Source: JBHICC01 sp046759385 (GTDB lineage: Bacteria > Pseudomonadota > Gammaproteobacteria > Acidiferrobacterales > SPGG2). Taken from it: 33,151 bases of DNA. The position numbers and the translations under genes were made by a program. The notes beneath the pieces were generated by a model, which saw nothing but the letters and a program-made list of their open reading frames with translations, was not told where the DNA came from and ran no database searches. Below are positions 22,353-30,924 of the stretch, piece by piece. How positions within the stretch are numbered: the stretch's first letter is position 1; every line of letters begins with the position of its first letter. The stretch spans positions 1-33,151 of the forward strand of contig JBHICC010000030.1 of assembly GCA_046759385.1 (NCBI GenBank), given 5' to 3'.

Positions 22353-23012
22353 CTAGCCGGAGGCTAGCCGGTGAGCAGCGCGCGTTGTTTCGGGTAAGCG
22401 GTATTTCGTCGTACAACGTAGAACGAACTTGATCGCCGTCTCGAGACCAACACGATGCCCAATGGAAACGTAAACGGGTCTTACCCCAGCGCGCGTGCGT
22501 AACACCGCACCAATCCGTTCACGGTCATCGACAAGCGGTACCCATGCGCCTTTCTTCGCGGCTAGCCGGCCATGCGCACCGATCAGCCGTGACTTGGCGA
22601 CACCGATACTGGGAATGTCAGCAAGAAGTCCCAAATGACACGCCAGACCAAAGCGTCGCGGGTGCGCATATCCTTGACCGTCACAAAGAATCAGATCAGG
22701 TTTCGTTTTCAGTTTCCGTAGAGCCGCTAGGGCAGCAGGCGATTCTCGGAACGCCAGGTATCCTGGTACATAAGGAAATGACGTGCGTCTACGTACGATC
22801 GCGTGCTCTCGCAACGTCAGGGTTGGGAAGTCGAGAACAACAGCGGCCGCACGTGTAATCGCACCGCCAGCCTCGTAGCCGACGTCGATCCCGGCAACAT
22901 ACTTGATCTTACCAAGCTTGTTGCTGCGGACGATCTTCCCGCGTAGCGACTCTTGTATCGTTCGCGCGTCGGTAACCGTGCGTGGCCAGCGGTGGTGACG
23001 TGCTGTCTTCAT
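22353..23012 (-). CDS. nfi: Endonuclease V (deoxyinosine 3' endonuclease)
   Basis: Endonuclease V nicks DNA (or RNA) one base 3' of inosine to start repair of deaminated adenine. The 219-residue protein has the family motifs in order: AGIDVGY with D43, FPYVPGYLAFRES with E89, LILCDGQGYAHPRRFG with D110, and CHLGLLADIPSIGVAKS. The numbering coincides with the D43/E89/D110 catalytic residues known from Thermotoga maritima. ATG at 23012 is chosen; a GTG three codons upstream is possible and neither has a good ribosome binding site. The stop lies one base from the stop of the convergent 2H gene. Confidence 0.95.
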   Translation of the reverse strand: MKTARHHRWPRTVTDARTIQESLRGKIVRSNKLGKIKYVAGIDVGYEAGGAITRAAAVVLDFPTLTLREHAIVRRRTSFPYVPGYLAFRESPAALAALRKLKTKPDLILCDGQGYAHPRRFGLACHLGLLADIPSIGVAKSRLIGAHGRLAAKKGAWVPLVDDRERIGAVLRTRAGVRPVYVSIGHRVGLETAIKFVLRCTTKYRLPETTRAAHRLASG

Positions 23013-23079
23013 CGGATACACGCCGATCGTAAACCAGGGCTATTTAATGTAATGTAGGTAGACGCTTAGGGTAAGCCCT

Positions 23080-23958
23080 GTGAAGATTTCAGTCGTCATC
23101 CCCACATACAATCGATGGCCCAGCGTCGCACGGGCGGTTCGATCCGCGCTTGCCCAGCATACCACGCCGTTCGAGGTGCTCGTGATCGATGACGGATCAA
23201 CCGATGATACCGGGCGACACATCCGCGAGACTTTTCCAAAGGTACGTTATTTCTGGCAACCTAACCAAGGGGTAAGCAGCGCGCGTAACCGAGGCATAAA
23301 GGAGGCGCGTGGCGAATGGCTCGCGTTTCTGGACTCTGACGACGAGTGGTTACCCGAAAAGCTCGCGCTACAAGCGCGCGCGCTCATGGCCAACACGAAT
23401 TATCGAATCTGCCACACGAATGAGGTCTGGATACGGCACGGACGGCGTGTCAACTCACGCAGAAAGCATGCTAAGCATGGCGGGAATATTTTCCAGCGCT
23501 GCCTACCGCTCTGTGTAATCTCCCCCTCTTCTGTCGTAGTTCACCGTTCGGTGTTCAATGCCGTTGGCGTATTCGACGAGTTACTGCCCGCCTGTGAAGA
23601 CTATGACCTTTGGCTGCGTGCGTGTGCGAACTTCCCCGTGCTGTACCTTAGCCAATTGTTAATCATTAAACACGGGGGGCACACCGATCAACTGTCGCGC
23701 CGATATCCGGCGATGGACCGCTTTCGCATAAAGGCGTTGGAGCATGTTCTTGAGTCAAACAAGCTTGCCCCACTGGATCGACATGCAGCGCTGCAGACCT
23801 TGCTCGCGAAGATCGAAATCTATCTGAACGGCGCGACTAAGCGTGGAAAGTCAGAGGAGGTGGCGCGCTATCGCGAGAAACGGATGCATTACCTGCAACT
23901 ATCGCGAGCGCTAAGCGACCAACAGGTAGAGCGCGCACTCGAGGGTACACACCCATGA
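23080..23958 (+). CDS. Family 2 glycosyltransferase
   Basis: A GT-A fold enzyme of 292 residues. The nucleotide-sugar site is seen in SVVIPTYNRWPSVARAVRSA (residues 4-23) and VLVIDDGSTDDT. The metal-binding DxD region is DSDD at 85-88 in WLAFLDSDDEW. NQGVSSARNRGIKEARGEW is the usual donor-side block, and CEDYDLWLRA carries the likely catalytic acid. No membrane helix is present, so it acts on the cytoplasmic face. The sugar and acceptor are unknown. The start is GTG at 23080; the first residues (MKISVVIPTYNR) make this certain. The last four bases overlap the next gene (ATGA), making it the first gene of a four-gene operon. Confidence 0.95.
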   Translation: MKISVVIPTYNRWPSVARAVRSALAQHTTPFEVLVIDDGSTDDTGRHIRETFPKVRYFWQPNQGVSSARNRGIKEARGEWLAFLDSDDEWLPEKLALQARALMANTNYRICHTNEVWIRHGRRVNSRRKHAKHGGNIFQRCLPLCVISPSSVVVHRSVFNAVGVFDELLPACEDYDLWLRACANFPVLYLSQLLIIKHGGHTDQLSRRYPAMDRFRIKALEHVLESNKLAPLDRHAALQTLLAKIEIYLNGATKRGKSEEVARYREKRMHYLQLSRALSDQQVERALEGTHP

Positions 23959-24773
23959 TTCACTTTGTCGTCGCTTTACCAGCCGAGGCGCGCCCCCTGA
24001 TCGATCGTTATCGCCTGCGGCGGCGCCATGCCGTCGGTCCGTTCCCGGTGTACGAAGCCGAGACGACGGCGCTGATCGTCTCCGGTGTCGGTAAAATCGC
24101 CGCGGCGGCAGCTACCACATATATGCACGGGCTGTCCGGGCACCCCAATGACGGCTGGTTAAATATCGGAGTGGCCGGGCACGCCGAGCGCGAGCTGGGC
24201 CAGGCCGCCCTCGCCCATCGGATCATCGACCAAGCCACCGGCCGCAGCTGGTATCCACCCTTGGTGTTCGCGGCGCCCTGTGAGACCGATGCTGTGCTTA
24301 CGGTTGATCAACCGACTCAGACTTACGCCCAACCCGCGCTTTATGACATGGAAGCGTCCGGCTTTTGGCAAACTGCATGCCGATTCTCCACAGCCGAGCT
24401 GGTACAGTGCCTCAAGATCGTTTCGGACAACGCCGCCCATCCTGCGGTAAACGTTAGTGCAGACTCCGTCCAGGCCCTGATCGAACAACAACTCGAATCC
24501 ATCGAATGTGTCGTTCGGGCACTGGCAGCGCTATCTGCAGAACTTGCGCCTCTAAATGGCGACCCGGCCGAGCTTGCGCGTTTTCTCGCACGTTGGCGTT
24601 TCACAGCCACAGAGCGCGGTCGACTCCAGCGCTTACTGACCCGCTGGCACGCGCTCTACCCGGCACAGTCGAGTTGGTGTGCACAGCTTGAAGCTTTGGC
24701 CAGTTCCAGCGAGGTGCTGCGCTTCCTCGAGGAGCATCTCGACTGCGCACGCACTCGCCTCCGTGCACCGTGA
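23955..24773 (+). CDS. Nucleoside-phosphorylase-fold protein (MTA/SAH nucleosidase-like)
   Basis: Residues 1-190 follow the MTAN/purine nucleoside phosphorylase fold: acid E11 in ALPAEARPL, the phosphate or solvent loop VSGVGKIAAAAAT (42-54), NIGVAGHAERELGQA (70-84), the ribose/purine motif DMEAS (131-135) and D158 in KIVSDNA. These match the catalytic Glu, Met-Glu and Asp of E. coli MTAN. The middle is shorter than in MTAN, and a helical tail of about 80 residues follows, so the substrate may differ. It overlaps the glycosyltransferase gene by 4 bases and the SPL-like gene by 4 bases. Radical SAM enzymes release 5'-deoxyadenosine, a known MTAN substrate, so cleaning up after its neighbour is a plausible role (inference). 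Confidence 0.85.
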   Translation: MIHFVVALPAEARPLIDRYRLRRRHAVGPFPVYEAETTALIVSGVGKIAAAAATTYMHGLSGHPNDGWLNIGVAGHAERELGQAALAHRIIDQATGRSWYPPLVFAAPCETDAVLTVDQPTQTYAQPALYDMEASGFWQTACRFSTAELVQCLKIVSDNAAHPAVNVSADSVQALIEQQLESIECVVRALAALSAELAPLNGDPAELARFLARWRFTATERGRLQRLLTRWHALYPAQSSWCAQLEALASSSEVLRFLEEHLDCARTRLRAP

Positions 24774-25765
24774 TCAGCACGATCTATATAGAACGCGACT
24801 TGCTCGATCACCCCCGCGTCGGGCACATCTGCGAGCAGTATAAAAACGCAACAAAGATCCACTGTGAACGCTATACGGAGGTGTTCAACCCGGCATCGCA
24901 GAGCTTTCGCCTACAGAAAAAGCGGCCCGCGCTCGTGCTTGCACGCAAGCACGCACCCTTCGTTCTCGAAACACCCGACGGCTACGGGGTGGGCGGCCGC
25001 GAGAACTACTACTTCTCGCACATGCTCAATTGTATTTATGATTGCCGTTACTGCTTTCTGCAAGGCATGTACCGTTCAGCCCACTATGTGTTGTTCGTCA
25101 ATTATGAGGACTTTCAGAGTGCCATCGAGGAAAAGCTCGGACAAACAGAAAACGGTGCCTGGTTTTTCTCCGGATATGACTGTGACAGTCTTGCACTTGA
25201 ACCCGTTACTCACTTCACCAAATACTTTCTCCCATTTTTCGCACGGCATGCCGACGCTTGGATCGAGCTGCGTACTAAGAGCACGCAGATACGCCTGTTT
25301 CTAGATAGACCACCGATATCGAATTGTGTGATTGCTTTTAGTTTTACACCGCATGCAGTATCTAAAGCACTTGAACATAAGGTGCCGAGTGTTGAGAAGC
25401 GCCTCGAGGCAATGGCGCGGCTTCAAGAAAGAGGTTGGCCTATCGGCCTGCGCTTTGATCCGTTAATCTATGTCGACGACTACGAAAAACAGTATACCGA
25501 GTTGTTCGCACAAGTGTTTCATACGTTGCATACCGATACCTTGCACTCAGTAAGCCTGGGCCCGTTTCGTCTGCCACGCGACTACTATCGTAAAATCGTC
25601 CGGCTGTATCCGGATGAACCGTTGTTCGCAGGTTCACTTGCAGAAACGGACGGCATGGTGTCTTACCCCGTCGATACTCAGGACAGGATGGTCACGTTCT
25701 GTCGTGAGCAATTAGCAGCCTATGTCCCACAAGATATCTGCTTTTCTCACGCGCAAGCGTATTGA
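24770..25765 (+). CDS. SPL-family radical SAM protein (spore photoproduct lyase-like)
   Basis: The 331-residue protein matches the SPL family: radical SAM motif C88-x3-C92-x2-C95 in NCIYDCRYCFLQGMY, then VLFVNYEDFQSAIEEK, WIELRTKSTQIR, and GWPIGLRFDPLIYVDDYEKQY. Spore photoproduct lyase repairs UV thymine dimers of spores; homologues outside spore-formers have unknown targets. In B. subtilis SPL a Cys (141) donates the hydrogen, in an ASCTSD-type block. Here the equivalent block is SGYDCDS, with Tyr at the apparent position and Cys138 two residues later. GTG at 24770 overlaps the preceding stop (GTGA). It is the third gene of the operon. Confidence 0.9.
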   Translation: MISTIYIERDLLDHPRVGHICEQYKNATKIHCERYTEVFNPASQSFRLQKKRPALVLARKHAPFVLETPDGYGVGGRENYYFSHMLNCIYDCRYCFLQGMYRSAHYVLFVNYEDFQSAIEEKLGQTENGAWFFSGYDCDSLALEPVTHFTKYFLPFFARHADAWIELRTKSTQIRLFLDRPPISNCVIAFSFTPHAVSKALEHKVPSVEKRLEAMARLQERGWPIGLRFDPLIYVDDYEKQYTELFAQVFHTLHTDTLHSVSLGPFRLPRDYYRKIVRLYPDEPLFAGSLAETDGMVSYPVDTQDRMVTFCREQLAAYVPQDICFSHAQAY

Positions 25766-25777
25766 GAGCACACGTCC

Positions 25778-26755
25778 ATGAAATACCGCATCCTCGGGCG
25801 CACGGGACTAGAGGTCTCGGAGATTGGCTTCGGTGCATGGCCACTCGGAGGCGGCGCGTGGGGCAACCAGAAGGACCGCGATTCGCTGGCAGCGCTCAAC
25901 AAAGCAATCGATCTCGGCGTGAACTTCATCGACACCGCGGCTGGGTATGGCAAAGGGCGAAGCGAGCGCGTCGTTGCGCGCGCGTTGAAAGAGCGTAAGG
26001 AACCCGTATTCGTCGCGACTAAGATTCACCCGATGCCCGGCCCGTGGCCACCGTCGCCGTATTGCAAGATCGACGAGCGTTATCCTGAGAAGTATCTGCA
26101 TGAGAAAGTGCGAGAACGATTGGAGTATCTCGATACGGACTGTCTCGACATCCTGCAACTGCATACCTGGACGCGGGCGTGGAACAAGGATCCGAAAGCG
26201 CTTTACGTACTCAAAGACTTGCAATCTGACGGAAGGATCCGCTTCATCGGCATATCGACGCCCGAGCATGATCAGAACTGCATCATCGATCCGATACGTC
26301 AGGGTCATATCGATGTGGTCCAACTGATCTACAACATCTTTCAGCAGGAACCAGCGGCGGAACTACTACCGGCCACGGCAGATAATGAGATCGGCGTCAT
26401 CGCGCGTGTGCCGTTCGACGAAGGCAGTTTGACGGGAAAGTTCACCAAGGATACCGAGTTTGTGTCTGGTGACTTCAGAAACAACTACTTCGCCGGCGAT
26501 CGGTTAACACGCACAGTCGAACGCGTCGAAAAGATCAAAGCGGATCTTACGGATTGTGAGTTGACGTTGGCACAGGTGGCGCTGAAGTTCATTCTTGCTC
26601 ACCCCGCAGTGAGCACAGTGATTCCCGGCATGCGTAACCCGCAGCAGGCTCAGGCGAACGCCGGTTGCGCTGATCTACCGGATCTTTCCCAGGAACACGT
26701 AGCGCGACTTAGGCGACACGCCTGGCAGCGCGGGTTCTGGTATGCGGGCAAATAG
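25778..26755 (+). CDS. Aldo/keto reductase
   Basis: A 325-residue NAD(P)H-dependent oxidoreductase of the TIM-barrel AKR family. The catalytic tetrad is visible: D52 and Y57 in FIDTAAGYGKGRSE, K82 in VATKIHPM, and H129 in ILQLHTW. The C-terminal LAQVALKFILAHPAVSTVIP is the cofactor-binding region. The substrate is not predictable. It starts 12 bases after the SPL-like gene on the same strand and so is probably the last gene of the GT2 - nucleosidase - SPL - AKR operon. yjbQ on minus converges 20 bases downstream. Confidence 0.94.
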   Translation: MKYRILGRTGLEVSEIGFGAWPLGGGAWGNQKDRDSLAALNKAIDLGVNFIDTAAGYGKGRSERVVARALKERKEPVFVATKIHPMPGPWPPSPYCKIDERYPEKYLHEKVRERLEYLDTDCLDILQLHTWTRAWNKDPKALYVLKDLQSDGRIRFIGISTPEHDQNCIIDPIRQGHIDVVQLIYNIFQQEPAAELLPATADNEIGVIARVPFDEGSLTGKFTKDTEFVSGDFRNNYFAGDRLTRTVERVEKIKADLTDCELTLAQVALKFILAHPAVSTVIPGMRNPQQAQANAGCADLPDLSQEHVARLRRHAWQRGFWYAGK

Positions 26756-26775
26756 GGCGGACGGCCCGTACCGTC

Positions 26776-27183
26776 TCAATCACCGACGTGAACGACGATT
26801 CGGCGCGGTCCACCGATGTGTCGATGCTCCCAAAGGTAAACCCCCTGCCAGGTGCCAAGCGCAAGGCGCCCGTCACTGATAGGAATCGATAAACTGGTTT
26901 GTGTCAGCGCAGCCTTGATATGCGCCGGCATGTCGTCGGGTCCTTCTGTTGTGTGCGTGTAGAGCGGATCGTTCTCGGGCACGAGTCGATCGAGCCAGTG
27001 CTCGAGGTCGCGCTTGGCTGACGGATCCGCGTTCTCTTGGGCAACCAGGCTAGCGGACGTGTGTTGAACGAACACTGTGCAGAGGCCGTTGCGAACACCC
27101 GCCTGATCCACGACCGACTGCACCTGCGCAGTGAACTCATGCAAGCCCGGACCTTCAACGTCAATTGTGAGTTGCTTGATCAC
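26776..27183 (-). CDS. yjbQ: YjbQ-family protein (UPF0047; secondary thiamine-phosphate synthase type)
   Basis: This 135-residue protein has the UPF0047 signature: FTAQVQSVVDQAGVRNGLCT, FVQHTSASLVAQENADPS, TTEGPDDMPAHIKAALTQTS, and LALGTWQGVYLWEHR. E. coli YjbQ has weak thiamine-phosphate synthase activity; the true role is unsettled. The start is GTG at 27183, 5 bases after the stop of the large FAAL fusion gene on the same strand, so the two are probably cotranscribed. Confidence 0.93.
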   Translation of the reverse strand: MIKQLTIDVEGPGLHEFTAQVQSVVDQAGVRNGLCTVFVQHTSASLVAQENADPSAKRDLEHWLDRLVPENDPLYTHTTEGPDDMPAHIKAALTQTSLSIPISDGRLALGTWQGVYLWEHRHIGGPRRIVVHVGD

Positions 27184-27188
27184 GCGCG

Positions 27189-30011
27189 CTATACTGTTGG
27201 ATCTACCGGGCCCAGATCGGGTTCACCGCAGCGTCGCAGGATCTCGGCGCGTGCCGCATCGCGCAAGGTAACCGCCGCTGACCAGTTCGTGCCGGTCGGT
27301 TCAATCGGCTTACCGATGACTACACTGATCGGCCCGCGGCGCGGTAACCACTGATCAGAGCGAAGCTTCGTGCGTGTGCCACGTATCGTCACTGGCACCA
27401 CTGGCACGCCTGCTTCGGCTGCGGCAACAAACGCGCCCATGCGAAACGGCCTCAATCCCGGCATGCGTTCGAACCCGCCTTCCGGGAAAAACCCTAACGC
27501 ATGACCATCGCGTACGACCCGCGCCACGCGTCGCGCGTCATCGACGCCGCGCTGTCTGTCAAAACGCTCTACATACTCCACCTCGAGTCGTCGCAGAACC
27601 ACGCGCGCAATGAAATGCGTCTCAAGCTCGCGCTTCGCCACGTAACGCAATGGCTGCGGCAAGATTGCTGTCAATGCTAGGCCATCTAGATAGCTGGAGT
27701 GGTTAGCAACGAGAACAAAGGCGCCGTCGCGCGGGAGATTGCTCAGCCCCGCGACTCTCAAGGTCGTGCCGGAGAGCCTGAAAATCAAACGACTAGCTGC
27801 GCGAAATATCTCCCAGGGCCACGGTGTCTTGGGCAACAGCGCCATAGCAGACCACGTCGGCAGGGCGAGCATTGCGAACAAGGTCCACACGTACGCGCCG
27901 TACAAAAGGTCGGTCCCATGTCGCCGCCATCGATGCATCCGCGGCAACATGCCTGTCCAGGCAAAGCGGAAGATCTGCCACCAACCCGCCCGCTCCGGCC
28001 GTTCTAGCTTCCCGCGTTCGTAAAGCTCGCGGCTGGCAGCCCGGCGAAGCTTGCCGCTGGATGTTTTCAAAACGCTCCGTGGGGGTACCAGCACAATGTC
28101 ATCCGGCGGCATGCCGATAAGATCGACTGTCACCTTGTTGATTTGCCCGCGCAGCACCGCATGCACCTGGGGTTGGCTCTCGCGGCTCTCCGCCAAGACG
28201 ACAAACCGTTCCGTGCCCGACCGAGCGTCCGTTGTCGGAAATACCGCGACGCATCCACGTCGTATGCCCGGAATGTTGCCGACCGCTTCCTCCAGTTCCT
28301 GCGGATAGATGTTGCGGCCGGCGCGGATAATGACATCTTTAACGCGCCCCGTTATGTAAACTTCGCCGTCAACGGTGTAGCCCAGATCACCCGAATCTAG
28401 CCACTTGCCGTCGAACAAGCGCCGCGTGGCCTGCGGATTGCGGAAGTACCCGCGAGTAGCCGACGGTCCGCGAAACTGCAGCCGCCCTTCCTCCCGGTCA
28501 CCGGCCTCGGTCCCAGTGGCATCGAGGATGCGAATCTCATGACCCGGTATTGCGTGCCCACAACCGACGAAACGCAAGGCATGCGGCTCGTCCGTGGCTG
28601 CAGGAATGGCCTTGCCTTCACGCGTAAGTGGGTCACGCTGGACCCGGTCGATGCGGGGTCGGCGCCCGAGCGGCGGGAACGCAACGCCTAAGGAGTTTTC
28701 CGCCAAACCATAGACGGGATACATCGCGTCCGCGCGAAACCCATGTGGCGCGAAGCGCCTACTGAAGGCTTCGAGGGTTTCAGCGCTGACGGGCTCAGCC
28801 CCGTTCGCGGCCATACGCCAGGAACTCAAATCGAGCCCTTGGATTTCGTTATTATCGATCTTACGCAAACAAAGTTCGTAGGCGAAGTTCGGTGCCGCTG
28901 ACAGAGTGCCGCGGTGCTGGTGTATGGCCGTCAACCAGCGCGCGGGACGTGTCAGGAAGCTGATCGGCGACATCAGAACCAGCGGTACTGCGAAATACAT
29001 GCTACCAAGCCATGCACCGATGAGGCCCATATCGTGGTACATCGGCAGCCAGCTCACAAACACATCGGTTGAATCCACCTCCAACACAGCACCCATCACG
29101 CGAATGTTGGCGAGCAAATTCCGGTGCGTGAGCACGACACCTTTGGGGTCTGCCGTGCTACCCGAGGTGTACTGTATGAAAGCAATGTCGTCGCCATTGG
29201 AGGTTGGCCTAACGACTGCGTTGCCAATCGACTTCAGTTCATCCACGGTAGCTACGCGGTGTAGTTCTCCCAAATGCGACTTAAGTAATCGCCCAACGCC
29301 ACGCGCTTGTGGCACAGTAACGAGGATACGGGCCTGGGCATTGACCAGGATACCCACGTGGCGACGAAGGTGATCCTCGATCTGTGAGAGCCGCGTGGGC
29401 GGATAAATCGGGACGGGGATACCACCTGCAAGCAAGGTTCCGAAGAAGGTAAAAAGATAATCGCTGCCGGTCGGTAGCATGATGGCGACCGTATGCCCAG
29501 GGTCAAGACCAGCGGCTTGCAACCCGCCGGCGACTGTTTCCGCCCCCCGCAACAACGCGCGGTAGGTGAGTTGCTCTTCATCGCTGTCGTCAGCCACGAT
29601 AAAGGCATGCGGCCGATTAGGCTGTTCACGCACGTGCCACTCGAGCACGTCCGGTAAGGTTTGTGCATGCGCCGGTGCCGCCTGTGCCTCTCCGAGTTTC
29701 TCCAGACTCAACGTTCTGGCGACACGAGCCGCTGATCCTGATGAGCTCGCGTCGGCCATAAGCCGTACTAGATCGCGTGGGGTCTCAGCGACTGTGAAGA
29801 CTTGCTCGGATAAGCTAACCCCAAAGGTGTGCTCGATACGCGAGAGCAGCTCGACACGACTCAGGCTGTCGAAGCCGAGATCGCGCTCCAACGTACTATC
29901 CAGACTGACGGCAGTCGCACGTCGCTCGTGTGGGCGCAGCTCACGGTCCATCTCCGTGATGATCCGGAGCAAGGTATGCTCGCGCGAGTCGGCAGCTGTA
30001 AGGGTGCTCAT
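27189..30011 (-). CDS. ACP - fatty acyl-AMP ligase - PlsC acyltransferase fusion
   Basis: The 940-residue protein joins three lipid modules. Residues 10-88 form an acyl carrier protein; Ser49 in DLGFDSLSRVELL is the phosphopantetheine site. Residues 118-680 form an adenylate-forming enzyme of the fatty acyl-AMP ligase type: YTSGSTADPKG (281-291), WLPMYHDMGLIGAW, YPVYGLAENSLG, WLDSGDLGY, and GRNIYPQELEEAVG. After a hydrophobic linker (AYVWTLFAMLALP, about 710-730), residues 750-920 are a PlsC-like glycerolipid acyltransferase with NHSSYLD (770-776) and FPEGGFERMPGLRPF. The arrangement suggests that free fatty acid is activated as acyl-AMP, loaded on the internal ACP, and passed to a (lyso)phospholipid at the membrane. 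E. coli Aas combines related acyltransferase and ligase modules in the opposite order. Start ATG at 30011 has CGGAG upstream. Confidence 0.93.
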   Translation of the reverse strand: MSTLTAADSREHTLLRIITEMDRELRPHERRATAVSLDSTLERDLGFDSLSRVELLSRIEHTFGVSLSEQVFTVAETPRDLVRLMADASSSGSAARVARTLSLEKLGEAQAAPAHAQTLPDVLEWHVREQPNRPHAFIVADDSDEEQLTYRALLRGAETVAGGLQAAGLDPGHTVAIMLPTGSDYLFTFFGTLLAGGIPVPIYPPTRLSQIEDHLRRHVGILVNAQARILVTVPQARGVGRLLKSHLGELHRVATVDELKSIGNAVVRPTSNGDDIAFIQYTSGSTADPKGVVLTHRNLLANIRVMGAVLEVDSTDVFVSWLPMYHDMGLIGAWLGSMYFAVPLVLMSPISFLTRPARWLTAIHQHRGTLSAAPNFAYELCLRKIDNNEIQGLDLSSWRMAANGAEPVSAETLEAFSRRFAPHGFRADAMYPVYGLAENSLGVAFPPLGRRPRIDRVQRDPLTREGKAIPAATDEPHALRFVGCGHAIPGHEIRILDATGTEAGDREEGRLQFRGPSATRGYFRNPQATRRLFDGKWLDSGDLGYTVDGEVYITGRVKDVIIRAGRNIYPQELEEAVGNIPGIRRGCVAVFPTTDARSGTERFVVLAESRESQPQVHAVLRGQINKVTVDLIGMPPDDIVLVPPRSVLKTSSGKLRRAASRELYERGKLERPERAGWWQIFRFAWTGMLPRMHRWRRHGTDLLYGAYVWTLFAMLALPTWSAMALLPKTPWPWEIFRAASRLIFRLSGTTLRVAGLSNLPRDGAFVLVANHSSYLDGLALTAILPQPLRYVAKRELETHFIARVVLRRLEVEYVERFDRQRGVDDARRVARVVRDGHALGFFPEGGFERMPGLRPFRMGAFVAAAEAGVPVVPVTIRGTRTKLRSDQWLPRRGPISVVIGKPIEPTGTNWSAAVTLRDAARAEILRRCGEPDLGPVDPTV

Positions 30012-30184
30012 CGCTCCGTGTTAGTCCATCGCCAATGGCTCGTTCCGTTTCACATGCGGCGCTAAGACCCCGTAGGTATCCCGCCCAGGCCTAATTATTA
30101 CAAAACGTGGCGCGAAGCTGGCACAATTTGCCCCCTAAACCGTGCCGACGCATCGGCCGATATGTTCCGAAAGAAGGGGTAATT

Positions 30185-30904
30185 GTGCAAAAACTGGTAT
30201 TGCTGCGTCACGGGGAAAGCGACTGGAACCGTCAAAATCGCTTCACCGGGTGGACGGACGTCAGCCTTTCCGACGCAGGGCGCCGAGAGGCTAGGCAAGC
30301 TGGCACCGTTCTAAAAAGCCAAGGCTACCAATTTGATGTCGCCTTCACATCGGTGCTTAAGCGCGCCATCGATACCTTGACAATAGTCCTAAACGTTTTG
30401 CAGCAACCGACGATTCCCATTGTCAGGAGCTGGGAGCTTAATGAACGCCACTACGGCGCGCTCCAGGGACTTAGTAAGGCGGAAATGGCAGAGAAATTCG
30501 GTGACGAGCAGGTTCACATCTGGCGCCGGAGTTATGCCACCCGGCCACCAGCGCTCGAAGTTGACGATCAGCGCCATCCGCGTTTTGACCCCAATTACGC
30601 CAACCTTGAGAACGTTCAACTACCCGCGGCCGAGTCACTAAAAAACACGTTGGAGCGGGTACTACCTTATTGGCAAAGCGAGATCGTGCCCGCTTTGCGT
30701 GATAGCAAGCGCGTGATCATCTCGGCTCACGGTAACTCCCTGCGTGCGCTAGTCAAGCACCTTGACAAGGTTTCGGACAACGACATTCCCAACCTCAATA
30801 TCCCGACCGGCGTGCCTTTGGTATATGAACTCGACGATGAGCTCAACCCGCTGAAACATTACTATCTAGAGCCCGAGCCTGCGCCGCACGCCGAAGTGGA
30901 CTGA
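30185..30904 (+). CDS. gpmA: 2,3-bisphosphoglycerate-dependent phosphoglycerate mutase
   Basis: GpmA interconverts 3- and 2-phosphoglycerate in glycolysis. The 239-residue protein has the phosphohistidine motif LLRHGESDWNRQNRFTGWTD at the N-terminus, RSWELNERHYGALQGLSKAE in the middle, and ISAHGNSLRALVKHLD with the second catalytic His. I chose GTG at 30185 because QKLVLLRHGE matches family starts and AAGGGG lies upstream; the frame is open back to 30107 without family sequence. It is divergent from the FAAL fusion and convergent with the DUF99 gene. Confidence 0.97.
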   Translation: MQKLVLLRHGESDWNRQNRFTGWTDVSLSDAGRREARQAGTVLKSQGYQFDVAFTSVLKRAIDTLTIVLNVLQQPTIPIVRSWELNERHYGALQGLSKAEMAEKFGDEQVHIWRRSYATRPPALEVDDQRHPRFDPNYANLENVQLPAAESLKNTLERVLPYWQSEIVPALRDSKRVIISAHGNSLRALVKHLDKVSDNDIPNLNIPTGVPLVYELDDELNPLKHYYLEPEPAPHAEVD

Positions 30905-30924
30905 CGCCAGTCACCTGACGGTAT

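Noticed and set aside
30119..30132. TGGCAC...TGC before gpmA resembling a sigma-54 promoter
   Set aside because: Only 8 bases separate the GG and GC elements; the sigma-54 promoter needs 10.
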